A stretch of DNA of 64,000 nucleotides. It comes from Antedon mediterranea (lineage: Eukaryota > Echinodermata > Crinoidea > Comatulida > Antedonidae). Below, one piece after another: positions 35,789 through 46,189 of this stretch (position 1 is the stretch's first letter; every line of letters starts with the position of its first letter). Position numbers and translations under genes: made by a program. The notes below the pieces were generated by a model that did no database searches, was not told the DNA's origin, and saw only the letters and a list, made by a program, of their open reading frames with translations. The stretch spans positions 317,001 through 381,000 of the forward strand of contig NC_092673.1 of NCBI RefSeq assembly GCF_964355755.1, read 5' to 3'.

Positions 35789-35789
35789 C

Positions 35790-36920
35790 ACACAATACAA
35801 TTCGTGAGGACCAGGCGATAGTTATAGTTAGTTATAACAACTTGTGATTTGGTCCTATTAAATAATAACCAATGCAAAGCAAGTAATAAGCATGGTACTA
35901 ACATAATAACTTATAGTATAACGTATAATGTTTGTCAGCCGATGAGGCAGAGGTTTTCAACGAAAAAAGTCTTTTCTATATTCAACGAATACAAAACATT
36001 CATTATTTGGTTTGTAATAATTCGTTCATTTTTTTTTAATAACAAGTTATAATATCAATGTATGTATACATTGATGAATAAAGAAACCCATAAAATTAAA
36101 AGATTTTGTAAAAAGTTACAAAATGTAACGCATCATCACCAGTGACATCACGACAGAGATTCATATCGACTTGCTTTAGTATACAAAATACATCAACATT
36201 TAATTTATTGACGTGTGTTAGTAGCAGAGAAACCACATCAATAAAATCCTAGTTATCCAAAGAACATTTTGGTTTTCTCTATTTTGCAATCGGTTTTTTT
36301 TTTTAGTAGCAGGGGAGTATTCGTATAGACAATTGTAATTACTAAACTTTTTTTAGGCCAAGGGTAGAGAAGTTCAACACTCGGAGTGAAATCGTCTGAT
36401 GTCGGATATTTGATCAGTTGTTTCGGGTCACTCGAAGGACGACACATCAGCAGGGTCCATTATGATGTATCGCAAACAAAATACATAATAATATTAATGT
36501 ATGATGTGACTCAACATCATGTTTATTTGGCGGCAACATGAGTCGTAACAAGATTCATATACCGTACCGTAATGTGTTGAGTCGCTCCTGGTAGGTGAAT
36601 CGACCTTGCCAAAATCCTATGAAATTGTATAAATTACATTAATTCATATCTCATTAAGTTGTTTCCGTTGACGTAAAACAAGACCGTGTTGAATGACATG
36701 GAAAAAAAGATTTCTTATTATTCATCATTGGTTGTTCTTTAAGTTCAATATAAGTTCAGACATCTACAATCTAATTGTAGTTTTACAGACAATACAAGTT
36801 TATAACCTTTTAAGCCCCTTTTTCTTTAGACATAGATATAATGTCGACATTAATTGTAAATATAACGATTTAGCATAGTTTATGAATATCTTAAGTATAT
36901 AACTAAGTGCACAGTACAAT
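35790..36920. other. Intergenic stretch
   Basis: AT-rich, no supported gene. Short frames only. Confidence 0.45.
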
Positions 36921-36924
36921 TTTT

Positions 36925-37150
36925 AGTCGAATAAGTGTCGCTCCTTCAGACGAGTAAGTGCCGCGTGTAGTCGAATAAGTGCCGCATAGTCGAATAAGTG
37001 CCGCATAGTTGAATAAGTGCCGCATATTTGAATAAGTGCCGCATAGTTGAATAAGTGCCGCATAGTTGAATAAGTGCCGCATAGTCGAATAAGTGCCGCA
37101 TAGTTGAATAAGTGCCGCATAGTTGAATAAGTGCCGCATAGTCGAATAAG
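36925..37150. repeat. 19-bp minisatellite with GTCGAATAA core, about 11 copies
   Basis: Units such as GTCGAATAAGTGCCGCATA, with GTTGAATAA and ATTTGAATAA variants. The first units are more diverged. It is the first of three neighbouring arrays sharing the GTCGAATAA core. Confidence 0.95.
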
Positions 37151-37411
37151 GATCACATGTAAAATATACACTTTATTGTCACATAATACATTAAAATATA
37201 AAGTGTGAGCTCGGCTTCCGTTACGATTCAATTAAAACCTTCCTAAAAAATACAGATTTAAAGAAATATAAAAAAGGGTAAAAAATACAGAACATCACAT
37301 TTGGTGCTTGAACTATATAATTGATTATTGTTTTAAAAAATGAAAAAAAGAACAGAAAAAATGAATGAATTAATTATCGAATCTTTATAAAAAGAATGAG
37401 GACCGCATATA

Positions 37412-37567
37412 GTCGAATAATGGACGCATAAGCCATGTGCTGTCGAATAATGACTGCAATGCTGTCGAATAATGGACGCATAAGCCATGTGCTGTCGAAT
37501 AATGACTGCAATGCTGTCGAATAATGGACGCATAAGCCATGTGCTGTCGAATAATGACTGCAATGTT
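37412..37567. repeat. 52-bp tandem repeat, three copies, GTCGAATAAT core twice per unit
   Basis: Copies start at 37412, 37464 and 37516. Each unit contains GTCGAATAATGGACGCATAA and, 30 bases on, GTCGAATAATGACTGCAATG. So the 52-bp unit is itself two diverged sub-units. Confidence 0.95.
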
Positions 37568-38882
37568 GTCGAATCACGCAGTCGAATAAGATGTACCACG
37601 CTATGCTGTCGAATCACGCAGTCGAATAAGATGTACCACGCTATGTTGTCGAATCACGCAGTCGAATAAGATGTACCACGCTATGCTGTCGAATCACGCA
37701 GTCGAATAAGATGTGCCACGCAATGCTGTCGAATCACGCAGTCGAAAAGATGTACCACGCTATGCTGTCGAATCACGCAGTCGAATAAGATGTGCCACGC
37801 TATGCTGTCGAATCACGCAGTCGAATAAGATGTACCACGCAATGCTGTCGAATCACGCAGTCGAATAAGATGTACCACGCAATGCTGTCGAATCACGCAG
37901 TCGAATAAGATGTACCACGCTATGTTGTCGAATCACGCAGTCGAATAAGATGTACCACGCTATGCTGTCGAATCACGCAGTCGAATAAGATGTGCCACGC
38001 TATGCTGTCGAATCACGCAGTCGAATAAGATGTACCACGCAATGCTGTCGAATCACGCAGTCGAATAAGATGTACCACGCAATGCTGTCGAATCACGCAG
38101 TCGAATAAGATGTACCACGCTATGTTGTCGAATCACGCAGTCGAATAAGATGTACCACGCTATGTTGTCGAATCACGCAGTCGAATAAGATGTGCCACGC
38201 AATGCTGTCGAATCACGCAGTCGAATAAGATGTGCCACGCAATGCTGTCGAATCACACAGTCGAATAAGATGTGCCACGCAATGCTGTCGAATCACGCAG
38301 TCGAATAAGATGTGCCACGCAATGCTGTCGAATCACGCAGTCGAATAAGATGTGCCACGCAATGCTGTCGAATCACGCAGTCGAATAAGATGTACCACGC
38401 TATGCTGTCGAATCACGCAGTCGAATAAGATGTGCCACGCTATGCTGTCGAGTCACGCAGTCGAATAAGATGTGCCACGCAATGCTGTCGAATCACGCAG
38501 TCGAATAAGATGTACCACGCTATGTTGTCGAATCACGCAGTCGAATAAGATGTACCACGCTATGTTGTCGAATCACGCAGTCGAATAAGATGTGCCACGC
38601 AATGCTGCCGAATCACGCAGTCAAATAAGATGTGCCACGCAATGCTGTCGAATCACGCAGTCGAATAAGATGTGCCACGCAATGCTGTCGAATCACGCAG
38701 TCGAATAAGATGTGCCACGCAATGCTGTCGAATCACGCAGTCGAATAAGATGTACCACGCTATGCTGTCGAATCACGCAGTCGAATAAGATGTGCCACGC
38801 TATGCTGTCGAATCACGCAGTCGAATAAGATGTACCACGCAATGCTGTCGAATCACGCAGTCGAATAAGATGTGCCACGCTA
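37565..38882. repeat. 40-bp tandem array, 33 units, nested higher-order structure
   Basis: Each unit holds GTCGAATCACGCAGTCGAAT followed by AAGATGTRCCACGCWATGYT. One unit (near 37741) lacks two bases. Three diagnostic positions (R, W, Y) vary in a pattern that repeats along the array. It directly abuts the 52-bp array. There are no unique spacers between units, so this is not a CRISPR-type array. Confidence 0.97.
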
Positions 38883-39194
38883 AAACCTTGACAAATAATA
38901 ACAAAACATAAGAAAAAATACATTTTATTTGCGTTGGTTTCCGTCACGTTTAACACGTGTCAATCGTTCGACACAACGAATAGATACTCAAAATGTAATG
39001 TCAAATTATCAAAGAATGCAACACATGTTATTCCAGATAATTACATGCAATACCCATCCATCCTTCCTTTACTTTTCCGACGTATAAAGGTTTAAAAACT
39101 AGGTTAGGTCAGAAAGGTTCAGAGAAATGATATTCTCTTGTAAATATGTTTTAAAGTAATAAACCCATCGTTTGTTTATGTTTGAGAGATTGCA

Positions 39195-39354
39195 AATAAC
39201 TTGAGTTATCGTCGGTATGCCGCCGCAGTCGTCAAATGAATTGAATTATCGTCGGTATGCCGCGGCGGTCGTCAAATGACTCAGTTATCGTCGGTATGCC
39301 GCCGCCGTCATCAAATGACTTGAATTATCGTCGGTATGCCGCCGCCGTCGTCCC
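39195..39354. repeat. About 40-bp CpG-rich tandem repeat, four copies
   Basis: Each copy has TTATCGTCGGTATGCCGC followed by GTCGTCAAATGA or a close variant. It is unrelated in sequence to the GTCGAATAA arrays 300 bases away. Confidence 0.92.
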
Positions 39355-41557
39355 AGTTTAAGTGCAGCACGTAAGTTATGCGGTTATCCGCATCTTTAAA
39401 TAATATTGACAAAGTATTTATTGCGACGTTAATTAGACACAATTCTCTCTGGCACGCGTTGTGACACGCTTTCCCTGTGCGTGGAGTTAGAAAGTTAATG
39501 CGTGGGTTTACTTAAAACAACAAGGGCCTAGCTTATGTGTCAAAATGTTACAGAATAATTGATACATGATTGAATTTAGAACTGAGAAAAAAGTTCAGTC
39601 CATTATTAGACCATACTATAAGGAAATAACACCCGCGTTTGGTGCTTGCGTTTTTACATTAAACATTTAGCTTGTGTATTGTGTAATGTTTAATTCTAAA
39701 CTTATACCGTATCATGGGTGGAAGTACATAAACGGAACATGAGAGCCTAATTTATAAAAAACCTTACATTCATGATTTATGTTTAACAATATGGTAAACA
39801 GAAGGAAATACTTCCACCATTTAATGATTGTGTGGGCAGTATATATAATGATTTTCATCAGTGTATTTAATTCTAATTATATCTAATATCTAATTTTAGC
39901 AACACATGATTATTTGGCTAGTCATCTGAGTCGGGCTACTCCACTGGGCTAGGCTAGTAATGATCCGCATACGACTTGTCGTCCTGTTCTTGCTTTCAGA
40001 AATAAGTCGTATACCTACCATCCGAAATTAACTGAACGTCTAAAACGAAACTTTGTACTTCGCCAAGTTTCAATGTTCTGTGTCCCCCTTTGATCGCGTG
40101 TTTTCCCCAAAAGAAGACTATTAAGCATAAACTCTTCACAACAAGTCAAACATATCTGCCATTAGCCTTTTTATTATAAATTACTCGATATCCACAACAT
40201 AATTAAAAACAGCTTGTGAAACAAGCCTTAGACGTAATCATTTTAATAGATTTATCGTCTCGTATCCCCAAGATAAGTTTCCATCAACAGAGTTGAAAGT
40301 ACCTGTCGAAAGCAGCAAAGTGTTTACCCAATCTTCTAATTAATTCCAATCGGCTATTCTAAATGGTTAAAGGTTTGACAGTATTTAAAATAATTTTCTT
40401 TAGGATTTGTTGCTATATTGTAAGCCTAAGTATGGCTCGTCGTCGTGAGGTAACCCTTCGTCGGCGAATTGGACGGGTCAGAATAAAAGTATACGTTGTA
40501 TCATAAATAACTTCTTTTTAAACATATTATTTATAATTGACAAATGTTTGAAATTAAAATGTATCGAGGTGAGAAGTGAATAAAATCAAAGGTCTTTTCT
40601 ACATAGACATTGTATTGTATTATTTGATTGCCTTTTGTAAGACCCTGTGAAATTGCTATCAACGTATCAACTATCAACTCGACACGAGAAGTCATGTCTT
40701 TAATATTTGTTTAACCCTTTCCTAGATCAACCTATTCCCTCGATCAACTCCTTTTCTGGGTCAATTTTCCCAAGATCCGAGCCCGTTCTCTGGATCATCC
40801 CCTTTCTTAAATCATTGCTCAACCCCCCTTCCCTAGATCAATCTTCTTCTGCAAAAGGTACGAGTGGATGAGCAATATCAATAAAACTAAAAACATTGAA
40901 AGCTCATGATCACCTGGGCATGTTATACCCAGGACTAAAATTGATCATGACGTTATCGCAACCCAACATTGAATCTGCATCGAAACACCAAGATATTTCA
41001 CAGGGTTGCATACATACCGATGGGATTCGTCAACATTCCGTAAATTAACAGTTTACGCAATTGCCAACGTATATGGTAGGGGTTAACGGTTTGCGTTATT
41101 GCTTTGATTGACTGGGGGACTCCTTATTACTTCCATCTTGAGTGTAGCGACAGCCACTTAAGAAGTTGCTAGCTGCTGGAGACATTTTGCTTTCAATTGC
41201 TAATTGTACTGACATGATCAAATCCCTCATGATATGTTCAGGCTAAGTGTAGTTTAACACTGAATGTTACTGATATAATAGCGTGCTTCTAATTTTTGTC
41301 AATTCCAATATTCAAACACCCCCTCATGTAGTTGAGTAAATCGTTTTACGTTGGTCATTGGGGCGTTGTTACTGAAATATTGCGCTCTTGTATACCTTTC
41401 CCAATGAAACGTAAATACATAAACACATAAGTATTTTATTTGAAAGTTAGGCCTAGGGCCCGTATGGAAGAAAAAATATTTCGTTCTTTTTAAATACAAA
41501 TTTCGTACAGTAGGCCTATAGAAGTGTAAATAGCGTTTCTTTGCGTTAACGTCCCAG
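39355..41557. other. Gene-free intergenic stretch
   Basis: No exon or repeat recognised. A run near 40720-40850 repeats the loose motif TAGATCAACC/CCTAGATCAA without a fixed period. Confidence 0.45.
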
Positions 41558-41630
41558 TATGGCACGCCAGGACGGACATAACTATCTCAAGTTGACCTTG
41601 CTCGTGTTATGTCCGTCCTGGCGTGCCATA
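41558..41630. repeat. Foldback with 25-bp perfect arms
   Basis: TATGGCACGCCAGGACGGAC... (41558-41582) and its exact reverse complement (41606-41630) are separated by 23 bases. The arms end in ATAAC/GTTAT. It is probably the remnant or core of a foldback transposon. CCCAG occurs just outside both arms. Confidence 0.9.
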
Positions 41631-42122
41631 TCCCAGATTTAAATTGCCGAAACAGCACTAAATTATTATCATTAATAGTAATATTAATATTATTCATATT
41701 TGATTATCGACCAATTTAATTGTCAAATTCGTTATTTCAATTCAGTATGCATTAATTAAAAGTCGACATGCTGGCACAGACTGGGCCTGATGTGTCAAAG
41801 ACAGTGAGACAAACTTCCGCACCTTCACCGGTAGCAGGTGGGGTACCGTAACTACACCGGCCTACAATTTTATACCGTGTGTTATTTCAAATGTAATGTA
41901 GGTCTAGGTTATGGCATGGTATTTGTTTTGTATGAATTTTTACCGCTGGGTCATAGCAACGGGTGTCTGCGGTGTTGACAGTGAAATGGAAGGCAAGTCG
42001 GTGAAACAACACTGCAACATTGAAACAGCAGTCCTGCTACCTGAATTGATGGCAATCTTTGGATCACTAACACCTGTGTTTTATATTACATCTGCTGAAA
42101 CATGTACACTATGTTATTAGTC

Positions 42123-42247
42123 CAGAAATGAAGTTTAAGCATACAGCTCCATGGTTTAAGTAGCAGAAATGAAGTTTAAGCATACAGCTCCATGGTTTAA
42201 GTAGCAGAAATAAAGTTTAAGCATGGAGCTTACATGGTTTAAGTAAC
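42123..42247. repeat. 41-bp tandem repeat, three copies
   Basis: Units begin CAGAAATGAAGTTTAAGCAT at 42123 and 42164; the third (42205) has drifted and is one base longer. Confidence 0.93.
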
Positions 42248-43399
42248 AAACTTTCTTAGCACACAGGGTCGATCATACAAACGAGTAAATACGCGATATA
42301 TATAACAACAATAATTATTTAAAAAGCCTAACGAATTTATATTATATTGTGAAAATGAAAAATGGTATTTTGAAAAATTACACTAAACTGCGTGTATTAA
42401 TTGCATTTTGCATTGTTATTAATTATATCATTCTTAGTATGTTCCTTGTTGTACGAACGTATTTGTTTTTCGTATATTTTGTATACGAATTAATCAAATT
42501 AACTATTATTTACAGAATATTCGTTAATTTTGTTTAAACTTGCATTTAAATTACCACTGTTATTGTATTATATTACAGGAACAAATATTTTACTGTACTT
42601 GAAGTAAGAAAATTCTAATTCTAATTCTTTAAAACATTTAAATAGAACATGCAACACAAATAGAATTTGGGTTAGGCCTACATAACCCCGTTATATATGG
42701 AGTATTACACACAGCCTTAGGCTCAACAAATGAACTAGAAATGTTAAAGAAATTCTAGGCCACAGGCGGGAATGGTCTGTGTTAAAGAGGTAGGGATGAC
42801 GGGACTGCCGTAGGCACCAGACGTATAAGTAAATATTTAACGTAGAACTATGGAAAGTAGGTTGAAATTCAATTAGACTATAGCCTATTATATGAATAAA
42901 AATTCTAGCCTACGTCTCATGTCTTTAATGATACCTTTGTATCAAATATGAAAGAGGTAATTTAGCAATATGAATAGTGTATAAATATGTTGAATCACAA
43001 GATAAAACAAGTGTTTATTGTATTTCTTCCATTTTATTCAAACATAATATAACTATTGTGTAGGCCTACTGTATCACAAAGATTCTTTAAAACCATTTAA
43101 ACCATTACAACAACCTCCTTAATCCAATAGTATATTTTATCGTGACAGTCTTTCACAACAGGAACTTATGTCATAAAATAAAAGATTTGTTTTCGAATAA
43201 ATTCAATTTGTATGCGATAGTATTGCTATACTATAATAATATGCTCATATATTGCCATAGTAACAAGTTATGTAGGCCTATAAAAATAAAAAAATTCTTG
43301 TTTACGAAAGATGGTCAATATATCGACTTTATAAATATGTATTGAGGTGACATGCGCAGACTCACATAATGTGGATTTCTGTAAAAGTGACCCTTTTTG

Positions 43400-44760
43400 G
43401 TTATTATACCGTAATTTGACTTGCGTAGACGCACATAATGACTTGTGCTCTGCGCATGATACCTAAATATTGTACACATAATTTAAAATGTCGAAATTTG
43501 ACCATTTTTCGAAGTATCAACTTTTTAAAATTCTATTTTTATGCAATAATATTGCCATATATGTGCATATATTGCGTTATCATCAGGTTATAGAGTCATA
43601 GTAACCAGTTTTTTCTTTAAATAAAAGGGTCGAAATTTGTTCATTTTTCGAAAATTTCCCTGTACTATAATATAAGGATTTTTTCAAAATGGCCAAAACA
43701 TCGACTTTTTAAAAATCCATTTTATGCAATAATATTGCTATATATGTCCATATATTGCGTTATCATCATGTTATAGAGTCCGATAGTAACCAGTTTTGTC
43801 AAAAAATAAAAGGGTCGAAAATTTGGGTCAATTTTCGACCTTTTTATTTTTCGATAAAACTGGTTACTATAGCACAATGGACATGCGCAGAACGCATTAT
43901 TCGCTATAGTAACCATTTATGTCAAAAGTGGTTACTATATTGCAGAATTGACATGCGCAGAACGCATTATTCGACTCTGCGCATGGTTATTATGCTATAG
44001 AAACCATTTATGTCAAAAAATAAAAGGGTCGAAAATTGGTCATTTTTCGAAAATTTCCCTGTACTATAGTACATGGATTTTTTCAAAAAATGGTCAATTT
44101 TCGACCTTTTTATTTTTCGATAAAACTGGTTACTATAGCACGATGGACATGCGCAGAACCCATTATTCGACTCTGCGCATGTTTATTACGCTTTATATAA
44201 CACCTATATAAATTCCTGTCATTTGATTGGACGAATGTGGGTCACATGGCGTGCAATAGTACGCACTATTCAACGATCGTTAAATAGTACTTTTTTTGTG
44301 TACGAAAAAAAAACGTCTAGATGTTAATGTTTTGTATTCGTGTAATGGTACAAATAATGGCACTTGGTGAATGATGAAAGGTTATATCAACTCGGCTTTG
44401 CCTCGTTGATATAACCTTTCATCATTCACCTCGTGCCATTATTTGTACCATTGCACTCATAAACATTCATTATTTGTATAATAGTAACCATTTATGTCAA
44501 AAGTGGTTACTATATTGCACAATTGACATGCGCAGAACGCATTATTCGACTCTGTGCATGTTTATTATGCTATAGTAACCATTTATGTCAACAAATAAAA
44601 GGGTCGAAAATTGGCCATTTTTCGAAAATTTCCCTGTACTATAGTACATGGATTTTTTCAAAAAATGGTCAATTTTCGACCTTTTTATTTTTCGATAAAA
44701 CTTTTTGAAAAGTTTTCAAAAGATGGCAAAATTTCTTCTAATTTCTCGAATGGTTATTAT
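43400..44760. mobile_element. Cluster of foldback elements (GCGCAGAACGCATTATTCG family)
   Basis: About three copies of a foldback unit: CTATAGTAACC, ATAAAAGGGTCGAAAATTGG, a centre with CCTGTACTATAGTACATGG, then the inverse TCAATTTTCGACCTTTTTAT and GGTTACTATAG. Between copies lies a hairpin CATGCGCAGA...TCTGCGCATG (43952-43985, 44148-44181, 44527-44560). A different foldback interrupts the cluster at about 44195-44480. Short frames in this cluster are not genes. Confidence 0.8.
44340..44456. mobile_element. Foldback with 52-bp arms inserted in the cluster
   Basis: Left arm 44340-44391, loop TCGGCTTTGCCTC, right arm 44405-44456. The arms match at 49 of 52 positions. Upstream sequence from about 44195 (ATTGGACGAATGTGGGTCAC, TAGTACGCACTATTCAACG) appears to belong to the same insertion. 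Confidence 0.85.
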
Positions 44761-45311
44761 ATCATACATTGGCATGCGTAGATGCACATGTTTTCTGCAC
44801 ATGTTACCTCAATATTGTACAAATATTTTAAAATGTCTAAATTTGGCAATTTTCCAGAAAAAAAATGGAAATTTGCAAACTCTGCTAAAAAAACCAATAT
44901 GATGCATGAATAGCACTATATATATTTATTATTATTTGTGAGCAGTAACATTACAGCAGAAATTCACTAAAAATCATTCTTTTTATAAAAGAGATTATTA
45001 TGCTGTATCTTTCAAAAATAAAAATACTTCATTTAATTAATTCGGTCCAAAATTTCATATAACAATTAAATGGAATACAAATATCTTTATAATTATTTGA
45101 AAATGTATTGGAAGACCAGAAGAACAAACAACTGACAATGAAAACCTCTGTAAAAATAAAGGGTGACGTCCATACAAATTTATCAAACATTTAACATTTG
45201 TAACAGATCAACTTAGAATTGTCTGAAAAACGCTCTACATATAAATATATATGATAACTATTCCTAATCCTAAAAGTATATACCTTAGTCTACAGAATAT
45301 TTTTTTTGACA

Positions 45312-45317
45312 TTTAAT
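45312..45317 (-). promoter_or_regulatory. Candidate polyadenylation signal of the ferlin gene
   Basis: ATTAAA on the - strand about 100 bases after the ferlin stop codon. It is the closest standard variant downstream of the stop. Confidence 0.35.
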
Positions 45318-45415
45318 CACAATTGTTTCGCGTATGATTATAAAAAAATGTATTTAAATCAAGTACATTATAAATTTTTGCATGATTTCCACATGATGAT
45401 CATGGTAAGTAAGGT

Positions 45416-45596
45416 TTAGACGCCAAATACTTTGTTGACAGTTGCACCTGGTATACTGTAGAGGAGAAGCGCAATGAAGAGGATGAGCAGAACGACAAGG
45501 AAGAACCCAATGATGTACCATTTGTAGTTGTTCCAGATGATGAACTTGAGGGTCTTCCAGGGGGACGTGAACCAAAGGAACGACGTCTCTGGTCGA
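45416..45596 (-). CDS. Ferlin, terminal exon with C-terminal transmembrane anchor
   Basis: A strong acceptor (tttttttcttgcag) is followed by one base finishing a codon, then 59 codons and TAA at 45416-45418. The protein starts [18 protein letters not shown], then [14 protein letters not shown], a hydrophobic helix [14 protein letters not shown], and ends [14 protein letters not shown]-[DE]-T-S-F-x-W-F plus a single membrane helix and a very short luminal tail is the C-terminus of ferlins, large multi-C2 proteins for Ca2+-dependent membrane fusion and repair. The ending YSIPG..V.K..G looks closer to otoferlin/FER1L6 types than to dysferlin/myoferlin; that subtype is tentative. Upstream exons must lie at higher coordinates. 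I found none, so the next intron may exceed 18 kb. Confidence 0.85.
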
Positions 45597-46050
45597 CTGC
45601 AAGAAAAAAAACAAATAGTGTATTAAATATTTTGAAATGTTTATTTACATACTTTTAAGATTTAAACAATAATGGACTAAATACGCAATAACAGACAAAT
45701 AACAATAAAACTGTGGGAGGGGAAAAGGAAGAAGGCAGGATGCCAGAAAGATACAGGATCTTGAGTGGAGTCTGCCTGGAACACGAAAAAGAGACAAAGA
45801 GAAAAATTATGGTATCTGAAATAAACCATCATAAAATTTTACAAAAGAGCTGCTTTAACTATCAACAACCCCACTGGTATGGCATTCACCAACAAACAAG
45901 TATTAAATATCATAAAGAAATTTTACTGAATAATAATTTTGCATTCATAATTGCTTTCATAGGTTATAAAAATAACAAATAATACATGATATATCATAAT
46001 ATGACATACAAGATAACTTATTGAAAATATGAATGCATGATGCATGCCTT
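45597..46050. other. Ferlin intron, 3' portion
   Basis: Presumed intron upstream of the terminal ferlin exon. A + strand frame at 45713-45982 is open but lacks family similarity. Confidence 0.4.
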
Positions 46051-46187
46051 TAAGTTCTGTCTACACTATCAAAATAGTTTGACAAAGAAAGAGTGATGTG
46101 CCTAAATATGGTAGTGATATAACATCATATATGGGCACATCGCATGTTTTTGTTACATAAAGTTTGATAGTGTAGACAGAGCTTTAG
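46051..46187. mobile_element. MITE family A copy in the presumed ferlin intron
   Basis: Left TAAGTTCTGTCTACACTATC, right GATAGTGTAGACAGAGCTTTA, TA flanks, inner GATGTGCCTAAATATGG and ATATGGGCACATCGC. Termini are well preserved. Confidence 0.88.
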
Positions 46188-46189
46188 AT

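Noticed and set aside
37565-38882. CRISPR-like look of regular 40-bp repeats
   Set aside because: Units are head-to-tail without unique spacers, in a spliced eukaryotic genome; it is a minisatellite.
45354-45614. 86-aa - strand open frame
   Set aside because: It is a shadow of the ferlin terminal exon, which is read in a different frame on the same strand.
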